Assembly: GCF_044628455.1 (NCBI RefSeq)
Contig: NZ_JBIYZW010000001.1
Coordinates: forward strand, 1,178,001 to 1,242,000
DNA length: 64,000 bases
Direction: 5' to 3'
Origin: Solirubrum sp044628455
GTDB taxonomy: Bacteria > Bacteroidota > Bacteroidia > Cytophagales > Hymenobacteraceae
Below the pieces are notes generated by a model. The model had not been told where the DNA came from. It searched no databases and saw only the letters and a program-made list of their open reading frames with translations. Below are positions 1-8,602 of the stretch, piece by piece. The translations under genes and the position numbers were made by a program. Position 1 is the stretch's first letter. Each line of letters opens with the position of its first letter.

Positions 1-2137
1 CCTCGTCTACCTTGGTTTTCACCTTGGTGCCGTCGGCGGTTTTCACCTTGGTTTTGCCGGGCTGCAGCGGGGCCGTGGTGCGGCCCGAAGTGCCCGAAGC
101 GCCGGTGCTGGTGCCGGTAGTGGCGCCACCGCTGGTGCCGGGCTGGTTGATCTGCATGTTCTGCATCGACTCACCCTCCTTCAGAATCACCTTGAATTCC
201 ACGCGGCGGTTGAGCTGCATGTTTTCGGGCGAATCGTTGGTAGCGGCCGGGCGACGCTCGCCGTAGCTTACCGTTACCATGCGCGTTTCGGCAATGCCGT
301 TACGCTTGAGGTAGTTGTAGGCCGAGTTCGAGCGGTTCTGGCCCAGTACCATGTTGTACTCGTCGGTGTTGCGCGAGTCACAGTGGCCTTCAATGGAGAT
401 GTTGATGCCCGGGTTGGCTTTCAGGATGCCGGCAATGTTGTTCAGCTCACGCACCGACTCGGGGCGCAGGTTGTACTTGTCGGTATCGAAGTAGATCTTC
501 TTGAAGGCGAACATCGAGCCGCTGGTGGTGTCGACGTACGGGATGTAGAAGTTCTTGGTGATAACGGCCGAGTCTTCGACTACAACCGGCACGGCAAACT
601 CCTCGGTGGTGATGTTCTTGCCGTCTTTCGACAGGGCAACCTGGTAGGTACGGCCCGAGAGCACGTTCACCGCGTAGTTGCCCGAGTCGGGGCGCGTCAC
701 ATCGCGGAAGCTGATGGCCGTCTTGTCAGCCGTCTGCCCGTTGAACACCAGCTCGACGCCGGGAATGATGGTGGTGCTGTCGCGCGAGGAGAAGACCTTG
801 CCCTGCACCGTTACATTCTTGATGTAGTTGATGGTGTAGATGTCCTTTTCACCGTAGCCGCCGATGCGGTACGACGACAGGTAGGCATACGAGCCGTCGG
901 GCGAGAGGCGGTAGTAGGTGTCGTCGTCGGGCGTGTTTACCGGGTAGCCCATGTTTTCGGGCGCGCCCCAGCGCTTGCCAATCGAGTCGTACACCGACTT
1001 GAAGATGTCGTAGCCGCCCATGGTGTTGTGGCCGCGCGACGAGAAGTACAGGGTTTTGCCGTCGCGGCTCAGGTAGGGGCTGTCGTCGTCGAAGCGGGTG
1101 TTGATGGCCGAGCCCAGGCTCTTGGCCGGACCCCAGTCGCCGCCCGCCTGGCGGGTAGCAGTGTAGATGTCGAGGCGGCCATCCTCCGAGTATTTACCCG
1201 TCGAGAAGTAAATCGTCAGGCCGTCCGGGGTGATGTAGGCGTCCGATTCAAAGGCTTTCGAGTTGATGTTGCCGTTGAGTTTCTTGGGCTCGGTCCAGTC
1301 GCCGCCGCTTTTCTCCGAGTAGAAGATGTCGCCGTTCTCATCCTGGCGGTACATCAGCATCTTGGAGTCGTTGTCGAACACCTGAATGGAGGCGTCGTGG
1401 CCCTTGCCATTGAGCGCGCCCGACAGCGAACGGGGCTTCTCCCACTCGTCTTCGCTGATGCGCTTGGCCTCGAAGATGTCTTCGTAGTACTCGCCGTCGG
1501 AGGCTACGTTGCCCTTGCCTTTCTTGGCATCGGCACCCGAGGCGTTGGCGCCGGTCACGTTTTCCGAGCGCGAGGTGAACAGCAGCACCTTATCATCGCT
1601 CGAGATTACGGGGCTGTGCTCCGAGTAAGCCGAGTTGATGGTCGGGCCCAGGTTCTTGACGAAGATGTCCTTGGGGCTGTTGAACTGAATCTTGGCGTTT
1701 TTGGCGTGCTGAATCAGCTGAGCCAAATCGGCCTTGCGCGAGTCCTTCTTTTTCAGCGTGGCGTTGTAGCGCTGGAAGTGGGCAATAGCCTCGTCGAAGT
1801 TGTAGTTCAGGTGGTCGACGCGGCCCAGCCAGTACTCCACATCTTTCGAAACCTTGGGCTTGAGTTTCTGGGCTTTGTAGATGTAGTCGCTGGCTTTTTC
1901 CTTGTCGAACGACATGTAGGAAATGCCGGCGCGGAACAAGGCCAGAGCGTTGTTGGGCTCCTTGGCCAGCACCTGCTCGTAGTAGGGAATGGCCGCACGG
2001 TAGTTCTCCAGGTCGTAGAACTTGTTGGCGGTCTTCAGCTGCTTACGGGTGCTTTGGGCCATCGAAGGCTGAGCCACTGCTGCGGCGAGTGCCATTGCGC
2101 AAGAAGCCTGTAGTAACCTTCTGACGAAGTTGTCCAT
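1..2137 (-). CDS. OmpA-family envelope protein, PorE-like (3' end outside window)
   Basis: Partial gene: it begins at the ATG at 2137 and is still open at base 1, giving about 712 residues. The first 28 residues form a signal peptide ending near MAQS. Then come TPR-like helices (about 30-135), a PD40/WD40-like beta-propeller (about 150-430) with repeated SxDGxxxYF strands, a carboxypeptidase-regulatory-like beta domain (about 440-520) and an OmpA peptidoglycan-binding domain (about 545-650, with IEGHCDSRNTDEYN). A Gly/Thr-rich linker and a Lys-rich tail follow. This TPR-propeller-CRD-OmpA order is that of PorE, the periplasmic peptidoglycan anchor of the type IX secretion machine; a T9SS cargo protein occurs at 16-17 kb. 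Other OmpA/PD40 paralogs share the architecture, so the PorE assignment is an inference. Confidence 0.85.
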   Translation of the reverse strand, partial: MDNFVRRLLQASCAMALAAAVAQPSMAQSTRKQLKTANKFYDLENYRAAIPYYEQVLAKEPNNALALFRAGISYMSFDKEKASDYIYKAQKLKPKVSKDVEYWLGRVDHLNYNFDEAIAHFQRYNATLKKKDSRKADLAQLIQHAKNAKIQFNSPKDIFVKNLGPTINSAYSEHSPVISSDDKVLLFTSRSENVTGANASGADAKKGKGNVASDGEYYEDIFEAKRISEDEWEKPRSLSGALNGKGHDASIQVFDNDSKMLMYRQDENGDIFYSEKSGGDWTEPKKLNGNINSKAFESDAYITPDGLTIYFSTGKYSEDGRLDIYTATRQAGGDWGPAKSLGSAINTRFDDDSPYLSRDGKTLYFSSRGHNTMGGYDIFKSVYDSIGKRWGAPENMGYPVNTPDDDTYYRLSPDGSYAYLSSYRIGGYGEKDIYTINYIKNVTVQGKVFSSRDSTTIIPGVELVFNGQTADKTAISFRDVTRPDSGNYAVNVLSGRTYQVALSKDGKNITTEEFAVPVVVEDSAVITKNFYIPYVDTTSGSMFAFKKIYFDTDKYNLRPESVRELNNIAGILKANPGINISIEGHCDSRNTDEYNMVLGQNRSNSAYNYLKRNGIAETRMVTVSYGERRPAATNDSPENMQLNRRVEFKVILKEGESMQNMQINQPGTSGGATTGTSTGASGTSGRTTAPLQPGKTKVKTADGTKVKTKVDE

Positions 2138-2622
2138 TGGAAGGGGAGTTTGAAATAAGGAGTTGCGAGAAGGAGTGTGGTGGCGTTTCGCGGAAAAGAC
2201 TCCTTTATTAAAGAGCCTAGGGTATGCAAAAGCGTCCCTATATACTCAAAACCCGACTCAAGGTTAGTTGTCGGCAGTTGAATCGGAAGAGGCGGGGCGC
2301 AGTCGGTTACCGCGCAGCTTCCTCCAAAATCGTGCAGAAAGCCCCAAAAACGGGGTTCGGCACGGGCAAAGATAGAAATTTTATAATACGACCTTCGCCT
2401 TATCCAATCTATTTTCGGCGACGGCGGGGTCAAACGCAGAAAAAACGGTAGCTAAAAATTTTTGCGCGGCGATAAGTTGGGCCGCACAAATATAGAAGTG
2501 GTAAAATAACTGCAAGAAAACAGGCAAAAAAATTACCCTCCTTTTAAGTGCTCCGGGGCGTTCCCAATTCCGGTCCGCGTACTTTTACCGGTTGTCATTC
2601 CTTTCTTTCCCGCCCTTTTCAT
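2138..2622. other. long intergenic region between divergent genes
   Basis: About 485 bases lie between the divergent PorE-like gene and engB. The region is AT-richer than its surroundings. On the minus strand it carries two matches to the Bacteroidota -7 motif TAnnTTTG (TATCTTTG at 2374-2367 and TATATTTG at 2494-2487); the nearer would give the PorE-like mRNA a leader of roughly 225 bases. Short open frames here overlap each other and look like chance. I see no RNA gene or clear hairpin. Confidence 0.45.
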
Positions 2623-3249
2623 ATGGTTATTCGCGACGCCCGCTTTATCTGCAGCAATACCCAGGTAGCGCTGTGCCCCGAGCCTACGCGGCCCGAATAC
2701 GCCTTCATTGGCCGCTCCAATGTGGGTAAATCCTCGCTAATAAATATGCTGACCGGCCGCTCGGGATTGGCCAAAACTTCGTCCTTGCCGGGCAAAACCC
2801 AACTCATCAATCATTTCCTGATTAATGACGAATGGTACCTGGTCGATTTACCGGGTTACGGCTACGCGCGCGTCAGCAAAGAGTCGCGCGCCAATTGGGG
2901 GAAAATGATTCGGGCTTATTTGGCCAAGCGCGAAAACTTAACCTGCGTTTTTGTGCTCATCGACTCGCGCCTGGAGCCGCAAGCCGTTGATCTTGAGTTT
3001 CTCACGATGCTGGGCGAAATGGGCGTGCCCTTCGTGCTGGTATTTACCAAGGCCGATAAGCAGTCGGGTTCGCGCACGGCCCACAACGTGCAAACTTTTC
3101 TGGCCAAAATGCGCGAAACCTGGGACGAGCTGCCGCGCCACTTCATTACCTCGGCCACCGGCCGCACCGGCCGCACCGGCCGCGACGAGGTGCTGGCCTT
3201 CATCGGCGAAGTCAACGGGCAGGTGCAGGAAGCGGAGGGGAATGCGTAG
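2623..3249 (+). CDS. engB: ribosome biogenesis GTPase EngB/YsxC
   Basis: A 208-residue TrmE-Era-EngA-EngB family GTPase that helps assemble the large ribosomal subunit. All G motifs are present: G1 GRSNVGKS (about 30-37), the G2 region after KTSSLPGKTQ, G3 DLPGYG (about 73-78), G4 TKAD (about 142-145) and G5 in SATGRTG. The ATG at 2623 was chosen over an in-frame upstream start at 2548 because MVIRDARFI aligns with the usual N-terminus and length of the family. Near the C-terminus a small in-frame repeat GRTGRTGR is encoded by a repeated GGCCGCACC. It is followed 71 bases later by a TonB-domain gene on the same strand. Confidence 0.96.
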   Translation: MVIRDARFICSNTQVALCPEPTRPEYAFIGRSNVGKSSLINMLTGRSGLAKTSSLPGKTQLINHFLINDEWYLVDLPGYGYARVSKESRANWGKMIRAYLAKRENLTCVFVLIDSRLEPQAVDLEFLTMLGEMGVPFVLVFTKADKQSGSRTAHNVQTFLAKMRETWDELPRHFITSATGRTGRTGRDEVLAFIGEVNGQVQEAEGNA

Positions 3250-3320
3250 ATTGGCCTCGTAATTGCCAGCGGCGGGCTTTGCCTCGGCGACATCCCTTCA
3301 CTTCTCGTTTTCTACCCATC

Positions 3321-3821
3321 ATGAAAAAAACCACCTTCACGCTGGCCCTGGCCCTGCTCGCCTTTGCTGCCGCGCCGGCCCTGGCGCAGCAGAAAGTGAA
3401 AGTGAAAACCAAAACCGAGTCGAACGGCGCCCCCGCGCCCGAAACCGAAGCCGCGCCAGCCCCCGAAGCCGGCACCGGCGCCGGCCAGGCCGGCACGGGC
3501 TCAGTCGGCAAAAGCATTGCCGTAGCCCAGTACTACGAGGGCGGCCAGGACGCCATGTACGCCTTTATTCAGCAGGAGCTGAAGTACCCGCTTATGGCCC
3601 GCCGCAACCGCATTCAAGGCACCTGCATCGTGAGCTTCACCCTGAACCCCGACGGAAGTATGTCGGGCGTGAAGCTGGTGAAAAACATCGGCGGCGGCTG
3701 CGGCGAGGAAGCCCTGCGCGTGACGCGCCTGCTCAAGTTCAAACAGCCCGAGTACCCCATCCTGACCAGCCTGCCCATTTCCTTTAAGCTGGGTGCTGCC
3801 GGCGCCAACACGGCCCAGTAG
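3321..3821 (+). CDS. secreted TonB C-terminal domain protein
   Basis: A 166-residue protein with a Sec signal peptide (MKKTTFTLALALLAF, cleavage near ALAQQ), a low-complexity Ala/Pro/Glu/Gly linker (about 35-70) and a TonB C-terminal domain (about 80-160) with the typical YPLMARRNRIQGTCIVSFTL and DGSMSGVKLVKNIGGGC strands. Unlike a classical TonB it has no retained membrane anchor, so it may be a free periplasmic energy-transducer homolog or a domain used for other envelope interactions. The ATG at 3321 is preferred over 3279 because it starts the signal peptide. Function beyond the domain is unknown. Confidence 0.85.
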   Translation: MKKTTFTLALALLAFAAAPALAQQKVKVKTKTESNGAPAPETEAAPAPEAGTGAGQAGTGSVGKSIAVAQYYEGGQDAMYAFIQQELKYPLMARRNRIQGTCIVSFTLNPDGSMSGVKLVKNIGGGCGEEALRVTRLLKFKQPEYPILTSLPISFKLGAAGANTAQ

Positions 3822-3857
3822 CCGCCCCGCGGATTCGTTTCACTTCTTTTTGTTCCT

Positions 3858-4433
3858 ATGCCCTACGACCTGAGGGAAATTGCCGCCATCAGCGGCATGA
3901 GCGGCCTCTACCGCCTGGTACGCCCCGCCCACAACGGTGTGCTGGTCGAAACCCTTGACGCGCAAGGCCGCCGCTCGGTAGCCTCGGCCCGCAACAAGGT
4001 GTCGCTGCTGCACGAAATTTCCATCTACACCCAAGACCCCGAGCAAACCGTGCCGCTCACGGAGGTGTTCGACCGCATCTACCAGAAATACGGCCAGGAG
4101 CTGCCCGTGACCCACAAGTCGGACGAAGCCGCGCTGAGCCAGTTCATGGGCGAGGTGGTTCCCGAGTACGACCGGCAGCGCGTCTACCTGTCCGACATCA
4201 AAAAGCTGGTGAGCTGGTACGGGGCCGTGAGCAGCCGCCTGACGTACCAGTCGGCCGAGGCCGCCGCGGGCAACGAAGCCGCCGTCCAGGCCGAGGAAAA
4301 CGACCCGACCACCAACACGCTGAGCACCGCCGGCGCCGTGCCCGACCAGTCGGAAGCGGCCGACGACGCGGCCGAGAACCCCGAAGCGGGCGGCAGCAAA
4401 GCCACGCGCAGCCGCAAGAAATCGGAGGAATAG
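3858..4433 (+). CDS. DUF5606 family protein
   Basis: A 191-residue cytosolic protein. The N-terminal part (about 1-55, DLREIAAISGMSGLYRLV and NGVLVETLD) matches the DUF5606 proteins found across Bacteroidota; the middle (55-130) is helical, and the last 60 residues are an acidic, Ala-rich tail that ends in a basic RSRKKSEE. No catalytic motif is visible and the function of the family is unknown. It lies 36 bases after the TonB-domain gene on the same strand and is followed by a strong bidirectional terminator. Confidence 0.85.
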   Translation: MPYDLREIAAISGMSGLYRLVRPAHNGVLVETLDAQGRRSVASARNKVSLLHEISIYTQDPEQTVPLTEVFDRIYQKYGQELPVTHKSDEAALSQFMGEVVPEYDRQRVYLSDIKKLVSWYGAVSSRLTYQSAEAAAGNEAAVQAEENDPTTNTLSTAGAVPDQSEAADDAAENPEAGGSKATRSRKKSEE

Positions 4434-4453
4434 CTTCCCTTCCGCTTTCGTCA

Positions 4454-4505
4454 CTTCACGTAAAAAGGCCCCGCCGGATTTCCGGCGGGGCCTTTTTACG
4501 TGAAG
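4454..4505. terminator. bidirectional rho-independent terminator
   Basis: A perfect inverted repeat with 25-base arms and a 2-base centre: the GC-rich core GGCCCCGCCGGA is flanked by A5/T5 and by CTTCACGT/ACGTGAAG. It separates the convergent DUF5606 and fbp genes and supplies a T-run on either strand. Confidence 0.93.
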
Positions 4506-4516
4506 CAACTGGTGGC

Positions 4517-5548
4517 CTAGGCTTCCTGGGCCGCGTCGATGGTTTCGGCCTTGGCAATAAACTCTTCGGCCTTGTTGACCAGCTCGGTCGAGCCAATGAA
4601 CAGCGGGCACCGCTCGTGCAGGCTCTGGGGCTCTACTTCCATGATGCGCTTGTAGCCGGTGCTGGCCTTGCCGCCGGCCTGCTCCACGATGAAGGCCAGG
4701 GCATTGCACTCGTACATGAGGCGCAGCTTGCCGTTGGGAGCCTTGGTGGTGGGCGGGTAGATGTAGATACCGCCCTTGAGCAGGTTGCGGTGGAAGTCGG
4801 CCACCAACGAGCCGATGTAGCGGGCCGAGAAGTTCTGGTCTTTGCAGTACTGCACGTACTGCTGCACGCCCGGGGTGAAGGAGTTGGAGCTGCCCTCGTT
4901 GATGGAGTAGATGTTACCGCTGACCGGGGTGGTGATGTTGGGGTGCGAGAGGAAGAATTCGCCCAGCGAGGCTTCGTAGGTGAAGCCGTTGACGCCCGCG
5001 CCGGTGGTGTACACCAGCATGGTGCTCGAGCCGTAAATCACGTAGCCGGCGGCCACCTGGTGCACGCCCTTCTGCAGGCAGTCTTCCTGGGTGCCCTCCT
5101 GCCCGATGGGCGACTGGCGGCGGTAAATCGAGAAAATGGTGCCGATCGACACGTTCACGTCGATGTTCGACGAGCCGTCCAAGGGGTCGATGGCCACCAC
5201 GTACTTGCCCTGGAGCTTGCCGGTCTGAATCATGTCTTCCTCCTCCTCGGAGATGACCGTGCACACCTCGCCGCCGTTGCGCAGGGCGCGAATGAAGCGG
5301 ATATTGGCAATGACGTCGAGCTTCTGCTGCTCCTCGCCCTGCACGTTCTGCTGCCCGTAAGCACCGGCAATGTCGATGAGGCCGGAGCGGTTGATTTCGC
5401 GGTTCACGATTTTGGCCGCCAGGGCAATGTCGCGCAGCAGCTGCGACAACTCGCCGGTAGCGTACGGGAAATCTTCCTGCTTGCGCATGATAAACCGGTC
5501 GAGGGTGGTGCCTACCGGAAGCGCAAGGCGGTCAGTGTGATGGTCCAT
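4517..5548 (-). CDS. fbp: class I fructose-1,6-bisphosphatase
   Basis: A 343-residue FBPase of gluconeogenesis (fructose-1,6-bisphosphate to fructose-6-phosphate plus phosphate; cytosolic, Mg-dependent). Metal-site motifs are visible: EEEE around residue 101, DPLDGSSNIDVNVSIGT (about 121-137), the substrate region YIGSLVADFHRNLLKGGIYIYP, and the late EQAGGKAS. The length is normal for the family. The gene has its own promoter in the short divergent gap to aspartate kinase and ends at a strong bidirectional terminator. Confidence 0.96.
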   Translation of the reverse strand: MDHHTDRLALPVGTTLDRFIMRKQEDFPYATGELSQLLRDIALAAKIVNREINRSGLIDIAGAYGQQNVQGEEQQKLDVIANIRFIRALRNGGEVCTVISEEEEDMIQTGKLQGKYVVAIDPLDGSSNIDVNVSIGTIFSIYRRQSPIGQEGTQEDCLQKGVHQVAAGYVIYGSSTMLVYTTGAGVNGFTYEASLGEFFLSHPNITTPVSGNIYSINEGSSNSFTPGVQQYVQYCKDQNFSARYIGSLVADFHRNLLKGGIYIYPPTTKAPNGKLRLMYECNALAFIVEQAGGKASTGYKRIMEVEPQSLHERCPLFIGSTELVNKAEEFIAKAETIDAAQEA

Positions 5549-5588
5549 AGCAGCGGGTAAAGGGGAAAGAGGGCATTGACTGGATAGG

Positions 5589-5596
5589 CAAAACTA
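5589..5596 (-). promoter_or_regulatory. -7 promoter element of fbp
   Basis: The minus strand reads TAGTTTTG, a match to the Bacteroidota sigma-ABfr -7 consensus TAnnTTTG. Transcription would begin near 5583, giving a leader of about 35 bases before the fbp ATG. Confidence 0.5.
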
Positions 5597-5629
5597 CGCG
5601 TTTTCGCGGGCATCTGCGGGTTGATTCTC

Positions 5630-5637
5630 TACTTTTG
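5630..5637 (+). promoter_or_regulatory. -7 promoter element of aspartate kinase
   Basis: TACTTTTG matches TAnnTTTG and ends only 5 bases before the ATG at 5643, so the transcript would start at or within a base or two of the start codon (a leaderless mRNA). Confidence 0.55.
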
Positions 5638-5642
5638 GCCCC

Positions 5643-6947
5643 ATGCAGCATCCGCTTCCGCTTAGCGTGTACAAATTCGGCGGCGCCTCCGTCAAAGACG
5701 CCGCCGCCATCCGCAACCTCCACGGCATTCTGCAGCAGCACCCGGCCGGCCAGCCCCTGATAGTGGTGGTGTCGGCCATGGGCAAGACCACCAACGCCCT
5801 GGAGCAGCTGTTTCACCTGGCCCACTCGGGCCAGGACTACCGCCAGCCCCTGGAGGCGCTGCGCCGCTTTCACGCCGACGTGGCCGCCGAGCTGCTGCCC
5901 CAGGCGCCGCGCGACGAGCAGGGCCTGCCCGCCTGTGGCGCGGGCGAAGCTTCGCTGGCCGCCCTGCTGCAGCAGCTCGGCGACCGGCTGGGCGCGGTGA
6001 GCAAAGGCGAGTACGACCGGCAGTACGACCAGATTGTGAGCTACGGCGAACTGCTGGCCACCTGCATCGTGGCGGCGGCCACCGGGGCCCGCTGGCTCGA
6101 CGTGCGCCCGCTCATCCGCACCGACCACGCCTGGCGCGAGGCCCGCGTAGACTGGGCCACTACCGAGCGCCACCTGCGCGAGCAGGTGCTGCCGCTGCTG
6201 GGCCAGGGCGTGGTGCTCACCCAGGGCTTTCTGGGCGGCACCAGCAGTGGGCAAACCACCACCCTGGGCCGCGAAGGCTCCGACTACACGGCCGCCATCC
6301 TGGCCTACTGCCTGGGGGCCAGCTCGGTTACCATCTGGAAAGACGTGGCGGGCTTGCTCAACGCCGACCCCAAGATCTTTCCCAACCCGGTGCGCTACCC
6401 CGAAATCAGCTACCAGGAAACCATCGAAATGGCTTACTACGGGGCCTCCGTCATTCACCCCAAAACCATCAAGCCCCTGGCCGTGCGCGGCATTCCACTC
6501 TACGTCAAGTCGTTCCTGGACCCCGGCGCGGCGGGCACCTGCATTCACGACTGCAAGCACGCGGGGCTGGTGCCGGCCTTCATCCGCAAAACCGACCAGT
6601 GCCTGATTTCCTTCGAGGCCCGCGACCTGACGTTCATCTCGGAGGAAAACCTGGAAGTCATTTTCGGCGCCCTGGCCCAGCTGCGGCTCAAGATCAACCT
6701 GATGCAGAACTCGGCCATCAGCTTCTCGGTGTGCACCGACTGGCACGAGTACCGGGTGCGCAAGCTGCTAGAGGCGCTGCGCGAGCAGTTTACCATCTAC
6801 TACAACACCGGCCTGGAGCTGTACACCATCAAGAACTACACGCCCGAGGCCATCCGCGAGCTGACCCAGGGCCGGGAGTTGCTGCTGGAGCAGCGCACCC
6901 GCCAGACGTTTCAGTTTGTGAGCCGCACCACGCCCCCGTCATCCTGA
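5643..6947 (+). CDS. aspartate kinase
   Basis: A 434-residue monofunctional aspartokinase (L-aspartate plus ATP to 4-phospho-L-aspartate; entry to lysine, threonine and methionine synthesis). The kinase domain opens with KFGGASVKDA (about 6-15) and carries TTTLGREGSDYTAA (about 204-217) and the WKDVAGLLNADPKIFP segment; the C-terminal third holds tandem ACT regulatory domains (about 300-425, from CLISFEARDLTFISEENL onward). The start ATG sits 5 bases after a -7 box. Oddly, the final residues and the TGA stop lie inside the left end of an intergenic repeat that begins at 6938, so the repeat appears to have supplied the stop codon. Confidence 0.95.
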   Translation: MQHPLPLSVYKFGGASVKDAAAIRNLHGILQQHPAGQPLIVVVSAMGKTTNALEQLFHLAHSGQDYRQPLEALRRFHADVAAELLPQAPRDEQGLPACGAGEASLAALLQQLGDRLGAVSKGEYDRQYDQIVSYGELLATCIVAAATGARWLDVRPLIRTDHAWREARVDWATTERHLREQVLPLLGQGVVLTQGFLGGTSSGQTTTLGREGSDYTAAILAYCLGASSVTIWKDVAGLLNADPKIFPNPVRYPEISYQETIEMAYYGASVIHPKTIKPLAVRGIPLYVKSFLDPGAAGTCIHDCKHAGLVPAFIRKTDQCLISFEARDLTFISEENLEVIFGALAQLRLKINLMQNSAISFSVCTDWHEYRVRKLLEALREQFTIYYNTGLELYTIKNYTPEAIRELTQGRELLLEQRTRQTFQFVSRTTPPSS

Positions 6948-7038
6948 GTGTGAGCGAAGGACCTTCTCACGCTAGAGCGAAGCTCGTGACAACGACTTTT
7001 TCAGCGGTGAGAAGGTCCTTCGCTTTGCTCAGGATGAC
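6938..7038. repeat. GTCATCCTGAG-type intergenic inverted repeat
   Basis: A 101-base element bounded by GTCATCCTGA and its exact complement TCAGGATGAC, with an inner pair AAGGACCTTCTCAC / GTGAGAAGGTCCTT. Related ends occur at 35920-36040, 36090-36135 and, more degenerate, at 13213-13240. It contains the stop codon of aspartate kinase. It looks like a non-coding interspersed palindrome. Confidence 0.85.
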
Positions 7039-7079
7039 GGATTTCTCCTGTTGATTTTCCCACTCCTCCCCTTTTCCCG

Positions 7080-7853
7080 ATGGAATTCATCCGCGTAACC
7101 CCCGACGCCCGGCCCCAGGTGGCCCTTATCGAATTAAACCGTCCCAAGGAGCTGAACGCCCTGAACCTGCAACTGATGCAGGAAGTTGCCGCCGCCCTCA
7201 AGGAGCTGGACGACAACGAGCAGGTGCGCGTGATTGTGCTGACCGGCTCGGAGCGGGCCTTTGCCGCCGGCGCCGACATCAAGCAGATGGCCGGCCGTAC
7301 GGCCATCGACATGCTGGTGGTCGACCAGTTTTCGGTGTGGGACCAGATTCGCAAAACCAAGAAGCCGCTGATTGCGGCCGTGTCGGGCTTTGCTTTGGGC
7401 GGCGGCTGCGAGCTGGCCATGACCTGCGACATGATCGTGGCCTCGGAAACGGCCCAGTTTGGCCAGCCCGAAATCAAGATTGGGGTGATGCCCGGCGCCG
7501 GCGGCACCCAGCGCCTGACCCGCGCCGTGGGCAAGGCCCGGGCCATGGAAATGGTACTCACGGGCAAGCCCATTTCGGCCCTGGAGGCCGAGCGCGCCGG
7601 GCTGGTCAACCGCGTGGTGCCGGTGGGCCAGTTCCTGGAAGAAGCCTTCCGCCTGGCCGCTAGCATTGCCGAAATGTCGCCGGTGGCGGCCCGGCTGGCC
7701 AAGGAATCGGTGAACCGCGCCTTCGAAACCCACCTCGACGAAGGCCTGCACTTCGAGCGCAAAAACTTCTACCTCACCTTCGCCTCCGAAGACCAGAAGG
7801 AAGGCATGGCCGCCTTCGTGGAAAAGCGCAAGCCTGCGTTCAAGGGAAAATGA
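7080..7853 (+). CDS. enoyl-CoA hydratase/isomerase family protein
   Basis: A 257-residue crotonase-fold protein, most like short-chain enoyl-CoA hydratases that add water to 2-trans-enoyl-CoA in fatty-acid or amino-acid catabolism. The oxyanion-hole motifs AGADIKQM (about 62-69) and GFALGGGCELAMTCD (about 101-115) are present, and both hydratase glutamates can be seen in GGGCELAM and GQPEIKIG. PGAGGTQRLTR follows. These two Glu favour a true hydratase over an isomerase. The neighbours do not define a pathway. Confidence 0.92.
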   Translation: MEFIRVTPDARPQVALIELNRPKELNALNLQLMQEVAAALKELDDNEQVRVIVLTGSERAFAAGADIKQMAGRTAIDMLVVDQFSVWDQIRKTKKPLIAAVSGFALGGGCELAMTCDMIVASETAQFGQPEIKIGVMPGAGGTQRLTRAVGKARAMEMVLTGKPISALEAERAGLVNRVVPVGQFLEEAFRLAASIAEMSPVAARLAKESVNRAFETHLDEGLHFERKNFYLTFASEDQKEGMAAFVEKRKPAFKGK

Positions 7854-7856
7854 GTG

Positions 7857-7952
7857 GCAGCTGCCAGTTGTTAGTTGTTGGTTGTCAGTTGCCAGGACGT
7901 TCTCACTAACAACTCGCAATTGCCAACTGGCAACTGCCAACTGACAACCAGC
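7857..7952. repeat. heptamer-type inverted repeat (CAGTTGCCA family)
   Basis: Directly after the stop of the enoyl-CoA hydratase, one arm is made of degenerate CAGTTGT/CAGTTGC units and the other of the complement (CAACTGGCAACTGCCAACTG). The same unit is found as eight perfect tandem copies at 56131-56186 and in short form at 21613-21643. Confidence 0.7.
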
Positions 7953-8004
7953 GGCTAAACCGGGCAGCGCGCGAACCTTTTCGGGGGCTATTGGCTTTTA
8001 CAGC

Positions 8005-8012
8005 TACCTTTG
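8005..8012 (+). promoter_or_regulatory. -7 promoter element of the Fur-family gene
   Basis: TACCTTTG matches TAnnTTTG exactly, 22 bases before the GTG start at 8035; transcription should start close to 8017-8018. Confidence 0.55.
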
Positions 8013-8016
8013 CAGC

Positions 8017-8031
8017 GGAGAATCATTCTTA
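8017..8031. promoter_or_regulatory. candidate PerR/Fur box (autoregulatory operator)
   Basis: The core AGAATCATTCT (8019-8029) is a perfect 5-1-5 palindrome and fits the 7-1-7 layout of PerR/Fur boxes. It overlaps the predicted transcription start of the Fur-family gene just downstream, which suggests autorepression. Confidence 0.5.
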
Positions 8032-8034
8032 TCT

Positions 8035-8487
8035 GTGGCGCTTTCTTCTTCCTCCCTTCCTGTGCTCACCCCGGAGCAGCTGCGCGAGCGGCTGGCCACG
8101 GCCGGTTTGCGGGCTACGCAGCAGCGGCTGGCCATTCTGGAGGCCTTGCTGACGCTGCCGGGCCACCCCACTGCCGAGCAGGTGTTTCGCCGGGTGCGGC
8201 CTGCTAACCCCACCGTGTCGCTGGGCACGGTGTACAAGGCCCTCGATTCGTTTGTGGCCGGGGGGCTGCTGCGCCGCGTGGCCGATGCCGACGGTACCCG
8301 CCGCCGCTACGACCCCGACTGCACCCATCACCACCACCTGGTGTGCCAGGACACGCAGGAAATCATCGACTACTGCGACCCGCAGCTCGACCACCTGCTG
8401 CAGGAGTTCTTCGCCGCCCGGGGCTTCGACAACTTCCAGCCCCGCTCCTTTTCCCTGCACATCACCGGCACCCGCGTGAGCCACTGA
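8035..8487 (+). CDS. Fur family transcriptional regulator, PerR-like
   Basis: A 150-residue metal-dependent repressor. The winged-helix DNA-binding part covers about 12-88 (LRATQQRLAILEAL, SLGTVYKALDSF), and the dimerisation/metal part follows with the CTHHHHLVCQ regulatory site (about 96-105) and acidic/His residues. The CxxC pairs that bind structural zinc in many Fur and PerR proteins are absent. It starts with GTG at 8035, since no ATG is available at the right length. The peroxiredoxin gene 115 bases downstream and the palindrome at its own promoter both favour a peroxide-sensing (PerR) role over iron sensing. Confidence 0.88.
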   Translation: MALSSSSLPVLTPEQLRERLATAGLRATQQRLAILEALLTLPGHPTAEQVFRRVRPANPTVSLGTVYKALDSFVAGGLLRRVADADGTRRRYDPDCTHHHHLVCQDTQEIIDYCDPQLDHLLQEFFAARGFDNFQPRSFSLHITGTRVSH

Positions 8488-8602
8488 TGCCCGCCTGTCC
8501 GGCCACCGGAGGGCCGGGCTTCCTGCCCGGTCTGCCCGGCGCGCCTGGACTCAACCCCGACTTACTCTCTTTACCCTTTTTCCACCCCAATTTCCATTCA
8601 TC

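Noticed and set aside
383..2113. A 576-residue open frame on the + strand
   Set aside because: It is the antisense shadow of the PorE-like gene; the minus-strand reading has a signal peptide and clear TPR, propeller and OmpA motifs.
2224..2451. Small genes in the long gap before engB
   Set aside because: Two overlapping frames on opposite strands, very basic or mixed composition, no initiation context and no family resemblance.
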